Source of the DNA: Pseudomonas sp. ok272
GTDB taxonomy: Bacteria > Pseudomonadota > Gammaproteobacteria > Pseudomonadales > Pseudomonadaceae
DNA length: 64,000 nt
Assembly (NCBI RefSeq): GCF_900109995.1
Contig: NZ_FOCB01000013.1
Coordinates: forward strand, 1 to 64,000
Reading direction: 5' to 3'
In this document: positions 47,396-56,326 of the stretch, piece after piece
How positions within the stretch are numbered: position 1 is the first letter of the stretch
Layout: the number at the start of each line of letters is the position of its first letter
Position numbers and translations under genes: made by a program
The notes under the pieces: generated by a model
The model's database searches: none
Told to the model about the DNA's origin: nothing
What the model saw: only the letters and a program-made list of their open reading frames with translations

Positions 47396-47884
47396 ATGAG
47401 CCCGTTGATTCGTCGTTGCGCCGTCTTGTTGCTAATGAGCTGCAGCCTGCCCCTGGCCGCCGCGCCTGCGCTGATGCACGGACAGTTTCTGCCGCCCGAC
47501 GACCTGACCCTGCGTGACGCTCAACCCGAGCAGCAGCAACTGCTGCAGATCACCGAGTACTCGGTGGTGGTGGGCAGCCAGCGCCAGTCCAATCAGCAAC
47601 CGATCCCCGTGACGTCGCCGGTGATGATTCGCCTCAAGGGCAAGCCCCTCAACAAAGGCGCGACCATCAACCAGGTGCTGCTGAACTTTGACGGCGAAAG
47701 CAAAAGCCTGAAAAAGCCGGTCTACGACGACAAGCGCAAAGTCTTGACCCTGTATTACCCCATGGCCCAGTACTCGGTGGTGATGGACCTGCTGCGCAAT
47801 GGCACGCTGTATTGCCAGTTCCTGAGCTACGCCAATGGCCATGTCTGGGCGGACCTGCACACCGGGGCCGTGCGCGCACGTTGA
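47396..47884 (+). CDS. exported protein of unknown function
   Basis: 162-aa protein with a cleavable signal peptide (RRCAVLLLMSCSLPLAAAPA, cleavage near residue 23). The mature part is short and beta-rich, with no recognised catalytic motif; there is only one late Cys (LYCQF). Conserved position between hpt and the PA4642-like gene suggests a pseudomonad core protein. Function unknown. Confidence 0.75.
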   Translation: MSPLIRRCAVLLLMSCSLPLAAAPALMHGQFLPPDDLTLRDAQPEQQQLLQITEYSVVVGSQRQSNQQPIPVTSPVMIRLKGKPLNKGATINQVLLNFDGESKSLKKPVYDDKRKVLTLYYPMAQYSVVMDLLRNGTLYCQFLSYANGHVWADLHTGAVRAR

Positions 47885-47947
47885 GGCGATTCGCTGTGCA
47901 GGGGTAAACTGCCCGCCCCGTGAAATGTCTGCGAGCTGGAGTCGGCA

Positions 47948-48235
47948 ATGCGTAAAGATAAGAAACAGTTGATTGGTGATGAAATCGGCGATGCCCAGGT
48001 CAAGTTGTTCCTTGATTTCGAGCCGGTTGACGCGACTTCACCGTCCCATCACAAACTGATCAAGGCCTACCGTGGCCTGCGTATCGACGATTTCGAGCGT
48101 TTCCTGGTGTTCTTTGTCGAGGCCGGGCACGACCTGGACGGCAAGGATGAACACGGCCAGACCTTTGTCGAGGTGATCAAGGACCAGCGCAACGGCGCCG
48201 AGTACATCGAGTTGATCGAAAAGGCGCGCGGCTAA
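47948..48235 (+). CDS. PA4642-like conserved small protein
   Basis: 95-aa acidic cytoplasmic protein (MRKDKKQLIGDEIGDAQVKLF...). The family name comes from memory of the same locus in P. aeruginosa and is not a functional assignment. No enzymatic motif is seen. It ends 70 bp before the convergent mqo gene, with a shared terminator. Confidence 0.75.
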   Translation: MRKDKKQLIGDEIGDAQVKLFLDFEPVDATSPSHHKLIKAYRGLRIDDFERFLVFFVEAGHDLDGKDEHGQTFVEVIKDQRNGAEYIELIEKARG

Positions 48236-48250
48236 GGGTTTCGTCGCGAC

Positions 48251-48290
48251 AAAAAAAACGCCCCGTCCTGCATCAGGACGGGGCGTTTTT
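48251..48290. terminator. bidirectional terminator
   Basis: A8-CGCCCCGTCCTG and CAGGACGGGGCG-T5 form a 12-bp GC-rich stem between two convergent genes, serving mqo and the PA4642-like gene. Confidence 0.9.
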
Positions 48291-48304
48291 CATGGCGCTG
48301 AGCG

Positions 48305-49813
48305 TCAAGCGAGGCTTGGCGCCTCGCGGCTTTCTTCAACCAGTTCCAGGGCGACGTTGTTCTGCGTGTTGATCTTGCGATACAGCGCAGCGTCGGTTTC
48401 CAGGACCTTCTCGCGGGCCGGGAAGATCTCTGCCAGCTTGGCAGCCCATTCGCCGCAGGCCTTGGCCGGGAAGCACTTCTCGATCAGCTCAAGCATGATC
48501 GAAACCGTCACCGAGGCACCTGGCGAAGCACCGAGCAGTGCGGCCAGCGAACCGTCCTGGGCCGCGACCAGTTCGGTACCGAACTGCAGGATGCCGCCTT
48601 TTTTCGGGTCTTTCTTGATGATCTGCACACGCTGGCCAGCCACTTCCAGGCGCCAGTCCTCGGCCTTGGCCTGTGGATAGAAACGACGCAGGGAATCCAG
48701 GCGTTGCTCCATCGACTGCATCACTTCGCTGACCAGGTACTTGGTCAGGTCCATGTTGTTCTTGGCCACGGCCAGCATCGGCCCGATGTTGCCGGCGCGA
48801 ACCGACAGCGGCAGGTCCATGAAGGAGCCGTGCTTGAGGAACTTGGTGGTGAAACCGGCGTACGGTCCGAACAGCAGGGATTTCTTGCCATCGACCACGC
48901 GGGTGTCCAGGTGCGGCACCGACATCGGCGGCGAACCGACGGCGGCCTGGCTGTAGACCTTGGCCTGGTGATGCTTGACCACTTCCGGGTTGTCGCAACG
49001 CAGCCATTGGCCGCTGATGGGGAAACCACCAAAGCCTTTGCTTTCTTCGATGCCCGAGGCCTGCAGCAGCGGCAATGCCGCACCGCCCGCGCCGAGGAAG
49101 ACGAACTTGGCATCGACGTCACGGCTGTTGCCGCTGTTGACGTCCTTGATGCTGACGGTCCAGCCGTTGGCGTTACGCTTGAGACCGGTCACGCGCTTGC
49201 AGTACTTGACCTGGGCATCGGGTGCGCTGGTCAGGTGCTTGAGCAGTTGGTTGGTCAGGGCGCCGAAGTTGACGTCGGTGCCGTTCATGACACGGGTAGC
49301 GGCAATGACTTCGTCAGCCGGGCGCCCGGGCATCATCAGCGGCATCCAGTCGGCCATGGTGGCCTTGTCTTCGGTGTACTCCATGTCAGTGAAGGCATGG
49401 TGCTGCTTGAGTACGTTGAAGCGTTCCTTGAGGAACGACACGCCAGCGTCACCCTGCACGAAGCTCAGGTGCGGAACCGGGCTGATAAAGGACTTGCACG
49501 AGCCGAAGGTGCCTTTCTTGGTCAAGTACGACCAGAACTGCTTCGAGACTTCGAACTGAGTGTTGATGTGCACCGCTTTCTTGATGTCGACGCTGCCGTC
49601 AGCGGCCTGTGGCGTGTAGTTCAGCTCACACAGCCCAGCGTGACCGGTACCGGCGTTGTTCCACGGGTTGGAACTCTCCGCGGCCCCGGAATCCATCAGC
49701 TCGACGACTTCCAGCTTGATCGTCGGGTCGAGTTCTTTGAGCAGTACGGCGAGGGTGGCACTCATGATGCCGGCCCCAACCAGTACTACGTCGACTGCTT
49801 CGTTATGCGCCAT
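48305..49813 (-). CDS. mqo: malate:quinone oxidoreductase
   Basis: FAD-dependent membrane-associated enzyme that oxidises malate to oxaloacetate and reduces quinone, replacing NAD malate dehydrogenase in many pseudomonads. 502 aa. The FAD loop [19 protein letters not shown] (about 8-26), the motif [20 protein letters not shown] and the ending [22 protein letters not shown] are diagnostic. Confidence 0.96.
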   Translation of the reverse strand: MAHNEAVDVVLVGAGIMSATLAVLLKELDPTIKLEVVELMDSGAAESSNPWNNAGTGHAGLCELNYTPQAADGSVDIKKAVHINTQFEVSKQFWSYLTKKGTFGSCKSFISPVPHLSFVQGDAGVSFLKERFNVLKQHHAFTDMEYTEDKATMADWMPLMMPGRPADEVIAATRVMNGTDVNFGALTNQLLKHLTSAPDAQVKYCKRVTGLKRNANGWTVSIKDVNSGNSRDVDAKFVFLGAGGAALPLLQASGIEESKGFGGFPISGQWLRCDNPEVVKHHQAKVYSQAAVGSPPMSVPHLDTRVVDGKKSLLFGPYAGFTTKFLKHGSFMDLPLSVRAGNIGPMLAVAKNNMDLTKYLVSEVMQSMEQRLDSLRRFYPQAKAEDWRLEVAGQRVQIIKKDPKKGGILQFGTELVAAQDGSLAALLGASPGASVTVSIMLELIEKCFPAKACGEWAAKLAEIFPAREKVLETDAALYRKINTQNNVALELVEESREAPSLA

Positions 49814-50524
49814 TTAACGCGTCTCCAAAATCTGCAGCACCAAATTGTCGGCATAGCTGCCAGGAGTTACGGGGCATGCTCTGTAGAGCCCCAGGTCACC
49901 CATGGCCAGGATCGCCATGTCCGAATCTTCGCAATTTTTCGCAACTTCGACAGACGCTACCCACCGGGCTTAGAGTTGCTATGAACTCATTTCAGCGCGC
50001 GGGTGGCAATTCGACTTATGGTCGAGACATCTGTTTGTGCAACCAAATCCGTAGCGGACAGGCTTCAGGCTCCGGCGTTCGAGAAACGCCCGGCCCTGTG
50101 TCGTTGGGCTGTTGTAGACGCTAATGGTGCATATTCAGACGCAAAACTATTCATTTGCTCGCCACACTCTTGTGAAGTTGTGAAAACCCGTTTTTTCACG
50201 CTCTTTTGAAGACGTGAACCTCAAAAAAGGGCTATCCGCGCCTGGCACCGTGCCCGAAATAAACGGGCAAACAACTCAGTGACCGAGCGTCATGACAGCT
50301 CTGGCAGATGCGCGAAAAGTGGTGGTTTGCAGGACAAACAGCAAGCTCGCCAGCTTCACTCGATCTGTGTGGGCGGCTCTCTGTGGGCGGTTCGGGGATG
50401 CTAATACGCAAGTATCAGCGGTGCTGCGAGGCCCGATCAGGAGACGTCCTTATAATCGGGGGGAGATTGTAGCGAAGAAACGCAGGGAAATGGTCGTGTT
50501 TAATGACTTTTATTAGCAATCGGG
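49814..50524. other. 711-bp gap with no recognised gene
   Basis: No frame here has convincing coding character. Two hairpin-prone stretches are visible: around 50188-50232 (CCCGTTTTTTCACG with a partial complement) and TGCCCG/CGGGCA at 50251-50269. The region must contain the mqo promoter. A small RNA is possible but nothing identifies one. Confidence 0.5.
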
Positions 50525-50758
50525 TCAACGGGCCAGCGCCGAGTGCAGCCTTGCCTGGGCCGCCTGTGGTTTTAGGCGAGCACTGGCCGGCAGGGGCTGG
50601 TGCAACCAGTTGAGGCGAACTTCGCTGATTTCCACCCAGTCTTCGCCTTTGGGAGGCATGCGACAGTGCTTGAATGCCAGGCAGCGCTCATGCTTGTCGA
50701 GCTGTGCGAAGTGGCGATATTGGCGGCGCGGAGCGAACAGTAACCAGAGAGAGTGCAT
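50525..50758 (-). CDS. conserved hypothetical small protein
   Basis: 77-aa basic protein starting MHSLWLLFAPRRQYRHFAQL at ATG 50758, which has a GAGGG box upstream. It has aromatic and Cys residues (CLAFKHC) and no recognised domain. The open frame extends 29 codons upstream without a likely start. It lies divergent from the YajG-like lipoprotein gene. Confidence 0.6.
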   Translation of the reverse strand: MHSLWLLFAPRRQYRHFAQLDKHERCLAFKHCRMPPKGEDWVEISEVRLNWLHQPLPASARLKPQAAQARLHSALAR

Positions 50759-50939
50759 GGCAAGGCCCTCGAATAGTGACAGCGTAAAGTTAGCAGTGTG
50801 GCATGACACTCCGATTACTGGCGGCGCGCCTGGGGGACATTTCAACTGTCTTCAGCCCATGTTCAGGGTCGCTGGTTTGCAGGCGGTGCGCGCCGCTATA
50901 CTGCGCCTCAAGTTTGTGCCTGATTCTGGAGAGAAGCGC

Positions 50940-51524
50940 ATGTTGCAACGCCTGTTGTTCGGTTTGATCACTGTGACCAGTTTGACCTTGGTTGGCTGCG
51001 CCCACAGCCCGCAGCAACTTGCCCCGGAGCCGAAGCTGACGGCGCAGCTGGCGCCGGTCGGGCGTGGCCAGCCGGTGGTGGTGAGGGTGGTCGATGGCCG
51101 TCCGTCGCCGACCTTGGGCACCCGTGGTGGCCTGTATCCTGAAACCAGCGCCATTACTGTGCAGGGCGCGCAGATTCTGCCGAAGTTGCAGGCCCAGGCC
51201 GAAGCGGCGGTGCGCCTGCTGGGCTTTACCCCGACTGCCAATGCGCTGAATGCCCCGCAACTGACGGTCACCCTGGCCGAGCTGAAGTATCAGTCGCCCA
51301 AGGAAGGTTTGTATGTGACAGAGGCGACGATCGGCGCGACCTTCCGTTCTGATGTGCAGAACGCCAACCGTCGTTACAGTGGCCGCTATGGTGCGTCGCT
51401 GGACCAGCGTTTTGGCATGGCACCGAATCAGGAAACCAATAACAAGCTGGTCAGCGATGTGTTGAGCGATGCGTTGACCCGCCTGTTCAAGGATCCGACG
51501 GTTGGTCAGATCCTCGGCGAGTAG
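50940..51524 (+). CDS. YajG-family lipoprotein
   Basis: 194-aa lipoprotein; the signal MLQRLLFGLITVTSLTLVGC ends in a lipobox. The mature domain (VVVRVVDGRPSPTLGTRGG, then LLGFTPTANALNAPQLTVTL) matches the YajG/DUF family of envelope lipoproteins with unknown role. ATG 50940 follows GAGA; the frame is open far upstream but the signal peptide fixes the start. A terminator follows. Confidence 0.88.
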   Translation: MLQRLLFGLITVTSLTLVGCAHSPQQLAPEPKLTAQLAPVGRGQPVVVRVVDGRPSPTLGTRGGLYPETSAITVQGAQILPKLQAQAEAAVRLLGFTPTANALNAPQLTVTLAELKYQSPKEGLYVTEATIGATFRSDVQNANRRYSGRYGASLDQRFGMAPNQETNNKLVSDVLSDALTRLFKDPTVGQILGE

Positions 51525-51542
51525 TGTTTCGCCTGATGTCGA

Positions 51543-51578
51543 GAAGCCCGATGGCCTGTGAGGATGTCGGGCTTTTTT
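51543..51578 (+). terminator. terminator of the YajG-family gene
   Basis: AAGCCCGA and TCGGGCTT pair around a loop and are followed by T6. It lies 19 bp past the stop codon. Confidence 0.88.
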
Positions 51579-51610
51579 GTGGGGGAGAGCCTGACAGTCA
51601 GCCTGGCTCT

Positions 51611-51730
51611 GACGGATGTACCGCGATCTAAATTGTGGGAGCGGGCTTGCTCGCGAAGGCGGTCGTCAGCCAACCGGTCTCTTGCGGATGTACCCAGGTC
51701 CAACGGTGGGAGCGAGCCCGGCTTGCCGGC
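51611..51730. repeat. two tandem REP-bearing units
   Basis: A unit of about 73 bp occurs twice: GGATGTACC-N2-G-N-TC-N-AA followed by GTGGGAGCG, with REP cores at 51634-51657 and 51706-51730, the second one degenerate. Confidence 0.65.
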
Positions 51731-51842
51731 TGGCCTATCTCTTGTTGGTGTACATATCCATTGCTGCGGTCATGGCTGCTGGCGGTTCCGCTCTTGCAGC
51801 GGGTCACTTTTTCAAGCGCCAAAAAGTAACCAAAAGGCTTTG

Positions 51843-52063
51843 CCCCGAGCGTTCGGCCCCTCGCTAAGGCTCGGGGTTCCTTCGCTGCGGTATTCCTCTG
51901 GGGGCATCGCCCTCCTGTTTGCTTCGCTGCACCTCCCTGCGATGTGTTCGACTGCGTCGAACGGCGCTGTGCGCCAGTCCCCAGAGGGACACCTGCGCTC
52001 AGCCTGCCGATGGGGCGGGTGGATCAAGATCAAGATCAAGAGCGGCAGGCGAGCTAACGCTCG
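51843..52063. repeat. structured intergenic repeat element
   Basis: This 220-bp block contains ordered inverted repeats: CCCCGAGC/GCTCGGGG (51843, 51869), CCTCTGGGG/CCCCAGAGG (51895, 51979), within the latter GTTCGAC/GTCGAAC (51946-51962), then GCCTGCCG/CGGCAGGC (52002, 52043) around a triple ATCAAG tandem. It resembles a dispersed intergenic family that I recall from other pseudomonads. No coding sequence is convincing. Confidence 0.6.
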
Positions 52064-52114
52064 GCCTGTTGAGTGGTGAAGAGCGTATCGGGGTGGCTGG
52101 GAGTTTGGCGGTGG

Positions 52115-52393
52115 TTATGCCGCCTGTGAGTAGAAGTCCAGCACGCTGACGCCGGTGAACAGGTCGGTTTCCGGTAGGTCGGGGTGTTGGTGGCCCCCCA
52201 GGGCGCAGTAGACCAGCCAGTGGCGGTCCTGGACGTTGAAGGCCAGGCTGCCGACGAGGGTTTGTTGTTCGTCGCTGGGGGTGATGAGGTAGAGGCGGTC
52301 CTGGTTTTCGGCGTGCAGCATGACAAGTTCCGTGTCGGTTTCGAGGGGCGACAGAGTGACGTGTTTAGATGACGAAGACGTGACGCAGAACAT
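52115..52393 (-). CDS. conserved hypothetical protein
   Basis: 92-aa acidic cytoplasmic protein (TLSPLETDTELVMLHAENQDRLYLITPSDEQQTLVGSLAFNVQ region) without a known domain. The composition is like a real protein and the start at 52393 faces the small membrane-protein gene. Function unknown. Confidence 0.65.
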   Translation of the reverse strand: MFCVTSSSSKHVTLSPLETDTELVMLHAENQDRLYLITPSDEQQTLVGSLAFNVQDRHWLVYCALGGHQHPDLPETDLFTGVSVLDFYSQAA

Positions 52394-52513
52394 GAGTCGG
52401 TGGATTGTTTCGTAACTTGTCGGAAAGTCCGGGCAGGGGCGAGGGGTTTGGGTAGAATCCGCGCCGTGGGTGTTGTCGACGCTCCGCTTGTCCTGTTTTG
52501 CTTGAGGTTCTTG

Positions 52514-52798
52514 ATGTCACTGCAATTGATCTCGCTGCTTGCCGCACACCCCGCCAAACTGATCAACGTCCTCGCCCTGGTGTTTGCCTGCCCCGGCAGT
52601 TGGCTGCTGCACATTGCGCGCCGTCGCGAGCAGTTGGCGCGGGCCAGTCTCGCGGCGCAGGCCGAGCGCGGGAGCCGTGATAACCGGATGCACCTGTTGA
52701 GCATCGAGACCTTGCGCATGAACCGGTTTTTCTACGCGTTCGGCTTTGCCTGCCTGGGGTTGGCGTTGCTGGTATCGTGGATCAGCACTCGGTTCTGA
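52514..52798 (+). CDS. small membrane protein of unknown function
   Basis: 94 aa with two predicted membrane helices: LINVLALVFACPGSWLLHIA (near 14-33) and FFYAFGFACLGLALLVSWI near the C-terminus, joined by a basic, charged loop. ATG 52514 follows GAGG. A strong hairpin follows the stop. Confidence 0.7.
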   Translation: MSLQLISLLAAHPAKLINVLALVFACPGSWLLHIARRREQLARASLAAQAERGSRDNRMHLLSIETLRMNRFFYAFGFACLGLALLVSWISTRF

Positions 52799-52811
52799 CG
52801 ATTACGCCAGT

Positions 52812-52835
52812 CGGTGTGGGAGCGATCCCACACCG
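52812..52835. terminator. hairpin between convergent genes
   Basis: CGGTGTGGGA and TCCCACACCG form a 10-bp perfect stem with a GCGA tetraloop between convergent genes. There is no long T tract, so termination is likely but not certain. Confidence 0.6.
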
Positions 52836-52849
52836 TACGAGTTGGCGCC

Positions 52850-54016
52850 CTACAGTGCCAGGCCTGCCTTGACCCGGTACTGATTGCGCACCGGCGTGGC
52901 GTATTGCAGCACCAGGAACGGCCGGTGTTCCTCGGGGCAGGTGTCGAGGCGGCTTTGCCATTGCAGCTGGGCCTTGGCCAGTTCTTCGGCCGGGAATACC
53001 TGGGCGGCGTCCGGCACGTTCAGTTGCGGGTCGGCATCCTTCCATTGGGCATAAGCCAGGTAGTGCACCGGGAACAGGCGGTAGCCGCCGAGGATTTGCC
53101 TGTCCATTTCCATGGCCAGCTGCTTGGTGTCTTCGAATCGCTCGCGGATGGGGGCGGCGAAGTTGACGTGGACCCGGCCCTTGTAGCCTGTAATTCCCTT
53201 GGCGATGCTCGCGTCATCCTCGCCCGGCACCTTGGTGTAGCTGCCGGTGGTGGCGCGGATGTACAGCTCGCGGGCCTTGGCCTGGTCGCATGGGTCGTAC
53301 TCGTAGCTGATCGACACCGGGGTCAGGTTCAGCGACTGGATGACGTCGCCGAACGGCTCGTCCTTGCGGCTCATGTGGAACATTTTGAGGATCGCCGACT
53401 CGGTACGGTCGTCGCCGTCCTTGGCGCGGCCTTCGGCCTGGGCGATCCAGATCGATTGGCAGTCATTGCGAATCGAATGATTGATGTACGCCGACAGCAA
53501 CTGGTAGGCCGCCATCTTCTCGCGCCGGCCGCTGATGGAGCGATGCACGATAAAGCTTTTGTTCAGGCGCATCAGGTCGCTGACGTAGGGCTTTTGCAGC
53601 AGGTTGTCGCCAATGGCGATGCGGGGCGTTGGCAGGCCTGCGTGGTAGATCGCGTAGTTGACGAAGGCCGGGTCCATCACGATGTCGCGGTGGTTGGCCA
53701 GGAACAGGTAGGCGCTGCCGGACTTGAATTGTTCCACCCCGGTGTAGGTCACGCCGTCGGTGGCGCGCTCGATGGTGTGGTCGACATAGACTTCGACTTT
53801 GTCCTGCAGGGTTGCAACCGAGGTGACCCCGGCGAACTCACGGCGTAGCCGATGAGCTATAAGGGGTTTGAGCAACCAGCCCAGGGCGTTGGCCAATCGC
53901 GGGAAGCGGAAGTGGGTGAGGATATCTAAAAACGCCTTGTCGCCAAGCAACCGTGCCAGCACCGCTGGGACTTCGCTGTCGTCGTAAGGTCGGATGGCAT
54001 CGAATTCGCCCATCAT
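52850..54016 (-). CDS. PlsC-like acyltransferase
   Basis: 388-aa glycerolipid-acyltransferase family protein. The acyltransferase block I reads FLANHRDIVMDPAF (about 104-117), and block III-like residues lie in WIAQAEGRAKDGDD (about 190-203). In block I the His and the following Asp are separated by five residues (or by one, counting HRD), not the four of classical HX4D. No membrane helix is obvious, unlike PlsC. It may acylate a lipid or another acceptor; substrate unknown. Confidence 0.8.
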   Translation of the reverse strand: MMGEFDAIRPYDDSEVPAVLARLLGDKAFLDILTHFRFPRLANALGWLLKPLIAHRLRREFAGVTSVATLQDKVEVYVDHTIERATDGVTYTGVEQFKSGSAYLFLANHRDIVMDPAFVNYAIYHAGLPTPRIAIGDNLLQKPYVSDLMRLNKSFIVHRSISGRREKMAAYQLLSAYINHSIRNDCQSIWIAQAEGRAKDGDDRTESAILKMFHMSRKDEPFGDVIQSLNLTPVSISYEYDPCDQAKARELYIRATTGSYTKVPGEDDASIAKGITGYKGRVHVNFAAPIRERFEDTKQLAMEMDRQILGGYRLFPVHYLAYAQWKDADPQLNVPDAAQVFPAEELAKAQLQWQSRLDTCPEEHRPFLVLQYATPVRNQYRVKAGLAL

Positions 54017-54156
54017 GCTCTCTTGTTAGAAACGGCTAGGGTAAGTAATGGATTGAGTCGAATCCATACAGGGTACGGTCTGAAAAGTTAGCTCAAACAA
54101 AAATAGCCCTGCAAATAGACCGGCGATTATACGCACAAGTCACTTGGGAGACCGCG

Positions 54157-54339
54157 ATGCTGGAAACCGAGCGTTATCAATGCCCTTATTGTGGTGAGCA
54201 AGCCGAAGCGGTCCTGGATCTGTCGGGAGGCGACCAGACCTATATAGAGGACTGCCCGGTCTGCTGTCGGCCGATCACGTTCACGCTGCAAACCGATGGG
54301 CGGGAATGGATGCTCGAAGTCCACCGCGAAAATGATTAA
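54157..54339 (+). CDS. CPxCG-motif zinc-ribbon protein
   Basis: 60-aa protein with paired Cys motifs CPYCG (9-13) and CPVCC (33-37), the CPXCG small zinc-ribbon family. Function unknown. It is followed 12 bp later by a DUF2007 gene, a conserved pair. Confidence 0.88.
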   Translation: MLETERYQCPYCGEQAEAVLDLSGGDQTYIEDCPVCCRPITFTLQTDGREWMLEVHREND

Positions 54340-54351
54340 GGGGTGAGCGCC

Positions 54352-54612
54352 ATGCAGCGCATCTACGAACCGGAAGACCTGATGGAAGGCGAGTTGCTGC
54401 AGGGGATGCTGGCCAGCGAAGGCGTGGAGGCGCACCTGGTGGGGCGCGATTTGCTCGGTGCTACGGGGGAGCTGCCGGTGTTTGGGCTGTTGGGCCTGGT
54501 CGTGGACAATGACCAGGCGCAATACGCCCGCGAGCTGATTGCTGCCTACAATGCCGCGCTGCCAGTGTCCGATGATGAACCCGATAGCTTCCCTGGCGTG
54601 CTGGTCTGTTAG
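54352..54612 (+). CDS. DUF2007 putative signal-transducing protein
   Basis: 86-aa DUF2007 protein: YEPEDLMEGELLQGMLASEG and the Val/Asp-rich LGLVVDNDQAQYARELI are typical. I use ATG 54352, which is served by AAGGGGTGAG; GTG 54343 is an alternative. In an operon with the zinc-ribbon gene. Role unproven. Confidence 0.85.
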   Translation: MQRIYEPEDLMEGELLQGMLASEGVEAHLVGRDLLGATGELPVFGLLGLVVDNDQAQYARELIAAYNAALPVSDDEPDSFPGVLVC

Positions 54613-54647
54613 GCTGGCGGCCGTTTGATCAAGAGTCGTAATGCCCC

Positions 54648-55268
54648 ATGTGTGGACGTTTTGCCCTGTTTCGCTGGAACCCCGCGTTTGCGGCCTTGCC
54701 CGGTTTTCCGGCCGATCAGCAGGCGCAGTGGAATATTTCGCCGAACGACTCGGTGCTGATCCTGCGCGCCGAGGCCGGCCAGCGCACCCTGGCCCGTGCT
54801 CGCTGGGGGCTGACGCCACCGTGGCTGACGGACCTGTCCCGTACGCCGGCCCATGCCCGGGCCGAAACCGTGGCCGAGCAACCGATGTTTCGCCAGGCCT
54901 TTGCCCAGCGCCGTTGCCTGTTGCCGGCCAACGGTTTCTACGAGTGGCGCGGCACCGTGCGCAAGCGCCCGTACTGGTTGACGCCGGGCGAGGGTTCGGC
55001 GCTGTTCTTTGCGGCGATCTGGGAGGCCTATCCGGTGCAGGAGCAGGTGTGGCTGAGCACGGCGGTGATCACCCAGTCGGCAGCCAGCCAGCGCCGTCCG
55101 CTGATCCTCGATGCCGCCGGGCAAGAAGCCTGGCTCAACCCCGAGACCCCGCTGCACGCCTTGCAGGCCTTGCTGGCCAGTGAGCCCACCGCCTTGCGTG
55201 AGCGGGTGTTGGCCAACCTGGTGAACGATCCCAAGCTCAATGCACCTGAATGCCTGACGCCCGGTTGA
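54648..55268 (+). CDS. SRAP/YedK-family protein with altered active site
   Basis: 206-aa SOS-response-associated-peptidase (HMCES/YedK) family protein. Family members cross-link to abasic sites in single-stranded DNA through Cys2. Cys2 (MCGRF) and the Glu of GFYEW (matching E. coli E105) are kept. The Asn of INAR (N75) is His here (AHARAET), and the His of IHDRRP (H160) aligns with Ser (ASQRRP). The fold and likely DNA binding are intact, but cross-link formation or reversal may differ. It is 36 bp after the DUF2007 gene. Confidence 0.88.
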   Translation: MCGRFALFRWNPAFAALPGFPADQQAQWNISPNDSVLILRAEAGQRTLARARWGLTPPWLTDLSRTPAHARAETVAEQPMFRQAFAQRRCLLPANGFYEWRGTVRKRPYWLTPGEGSALFFAAIWEAYPVQEQVWLSTAVITQSAASQRRPLILDAAGQEAWLNPETPLHALQALLASEPTALRERVLANLVNDPKLNAPECLTPG

Positions 55269-55395
55269 GCAGTGTCTGCGCCGGTAGCGTATCTCGTCGG
55301 CCACTGCCGTAAAGTCACAGGTTGTACCGTTTTGTGTGTGGCGCGGATACACGGCACCGCCTACGATACGCGGCATATTTCCAGGGAGAGCGCTC

Positions 55396-56214
55396 GTGGG
55401 TAAAAAGTGGGTTGTGTGCGCCTTGGGCGCCAGTCTGTTGCTCGGCGGTTGTCAGTCGGTCAATACCACCAGCGGCGGCGCGGTAGGTGTTGAGCGTTCG
55501 CAGTGGATGTTCAGCATGTTGTCGACCGATGAGGTCAATAACATGTATGCCCAGTCCTATCAAAAGACCGTGGGCGAGGCGGGCAGCAAGGGTGTGCTGG
55601 ACAAGACCAGCAGTGATGCCAAGCGGGTCCAGGCGATCGCTACCCGGCTGATTGCCCAGGCCCCGACCTTTCGTCCGGATTCGGCCCAATGGCAGTGGGA
55701 AGTCAACCTGATCAAGAGTGACGAGCTCAACGCCAACTGCGGGCCTGGCGGCAAGATCATTTTTTACACCGGGCTGATCGACAGCCTGAAGCTCACCGAC
55801 GATGAAATCGCCGCGATCATGGGGCATGAAATCGCCCACGCCCTGCGCGAGCACGGTCGTGAAGCGATGTCCAAGGCCTATGGCATTGAGATGGCCAAGC
55901 AGGGCGCCGGTGCCTTGCTCGGTTTGGGTCAGGACACCCTGGCACTCGCCGACACGGTGGCCAACTACGGCATGACCTTGCCCAACAGCCGCGCCAACGA
56001 AAACGAAGCCGACCTGATCGGCCTGGAACTGGCCGCTCGCGCCGGCTATGACCCGAACGCGGCGATCAGCTTGTGGAACAAGATGAGCAAGGTCAACGAC
56101 GGCGCGCCACCTGAGTTCATGAGCACCCACCCGGCCTCCAGCAGCCGGATCGCTTCGTTGGACGCTGCGATTCCCAAGGTGATGCCGCTTTACCTGCAGG
56201 CCAAGAAGTCCTGA
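55396..56214 (+). CDS. M48-family metalloprotease, lipoprotein
   Basis: 272-aa lipoprotein zinc protease from GTG 55396 (GGGAGAG upstream). The signal VVCALGASLLLGGC ends in a lipobox; the catalytic HExxH is in IMGHEIAHALREHG (about 147-160), with the third ligand Glu in ENEADLIGLELAARAGYDP. It resembles LoiP/YcaL outer-membrane quality-control proteases. Ends in STHPASSSRIASL, a conserved M48 motif. Confidence 0.92.
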   Translation: MGKKWVVCALGASLLLGGCQSVNTTSGGAVGVERSQWMFSMLSTDEVNNMYAQSYQKTVGEAGSKGVLDKTSSDAKRVQAIATRLIAQAPTFRPDSAQWQWEVNLIKSDELNANCGPGGKIIFYTGLIDSLKLTDDEIAAIMGHEIAHALREHGREAMSKAYGIEMAKQGAGALLGLGQDTLALADTVANYGMTLPNSRANENEADLIGLELAARAGYDPNAAISLWNKMSKVNDGAPPEFMSTHPASSSRIASLDAAIPKVMPLYLQAKKS

Positions 56215-56240
56215 TGGTCATGGGGCGCCTGTAGAGGCGC

Positions 56241-56296
56241 CTTCGCGGGCAGGCTCGCGCCCACCTGACCCTGTGGGAGCGAGCCTGCTCGCGAAC
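56241..56296. repeat. REPIN
   Basis: An inverted copy (TTCGCGGGCAGGCTCGCGCCCA, slightly degenerate) and a direct REP (TGTGGGAGCGAGCCTGCTCG) sit 11 bp apart between the convergent M48 and GDT1 genes. Confidence 0.85.
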
Positions 56297-56326
56297 AATG
56301 GTCACACGGTCAATTGGCCTACCCCG

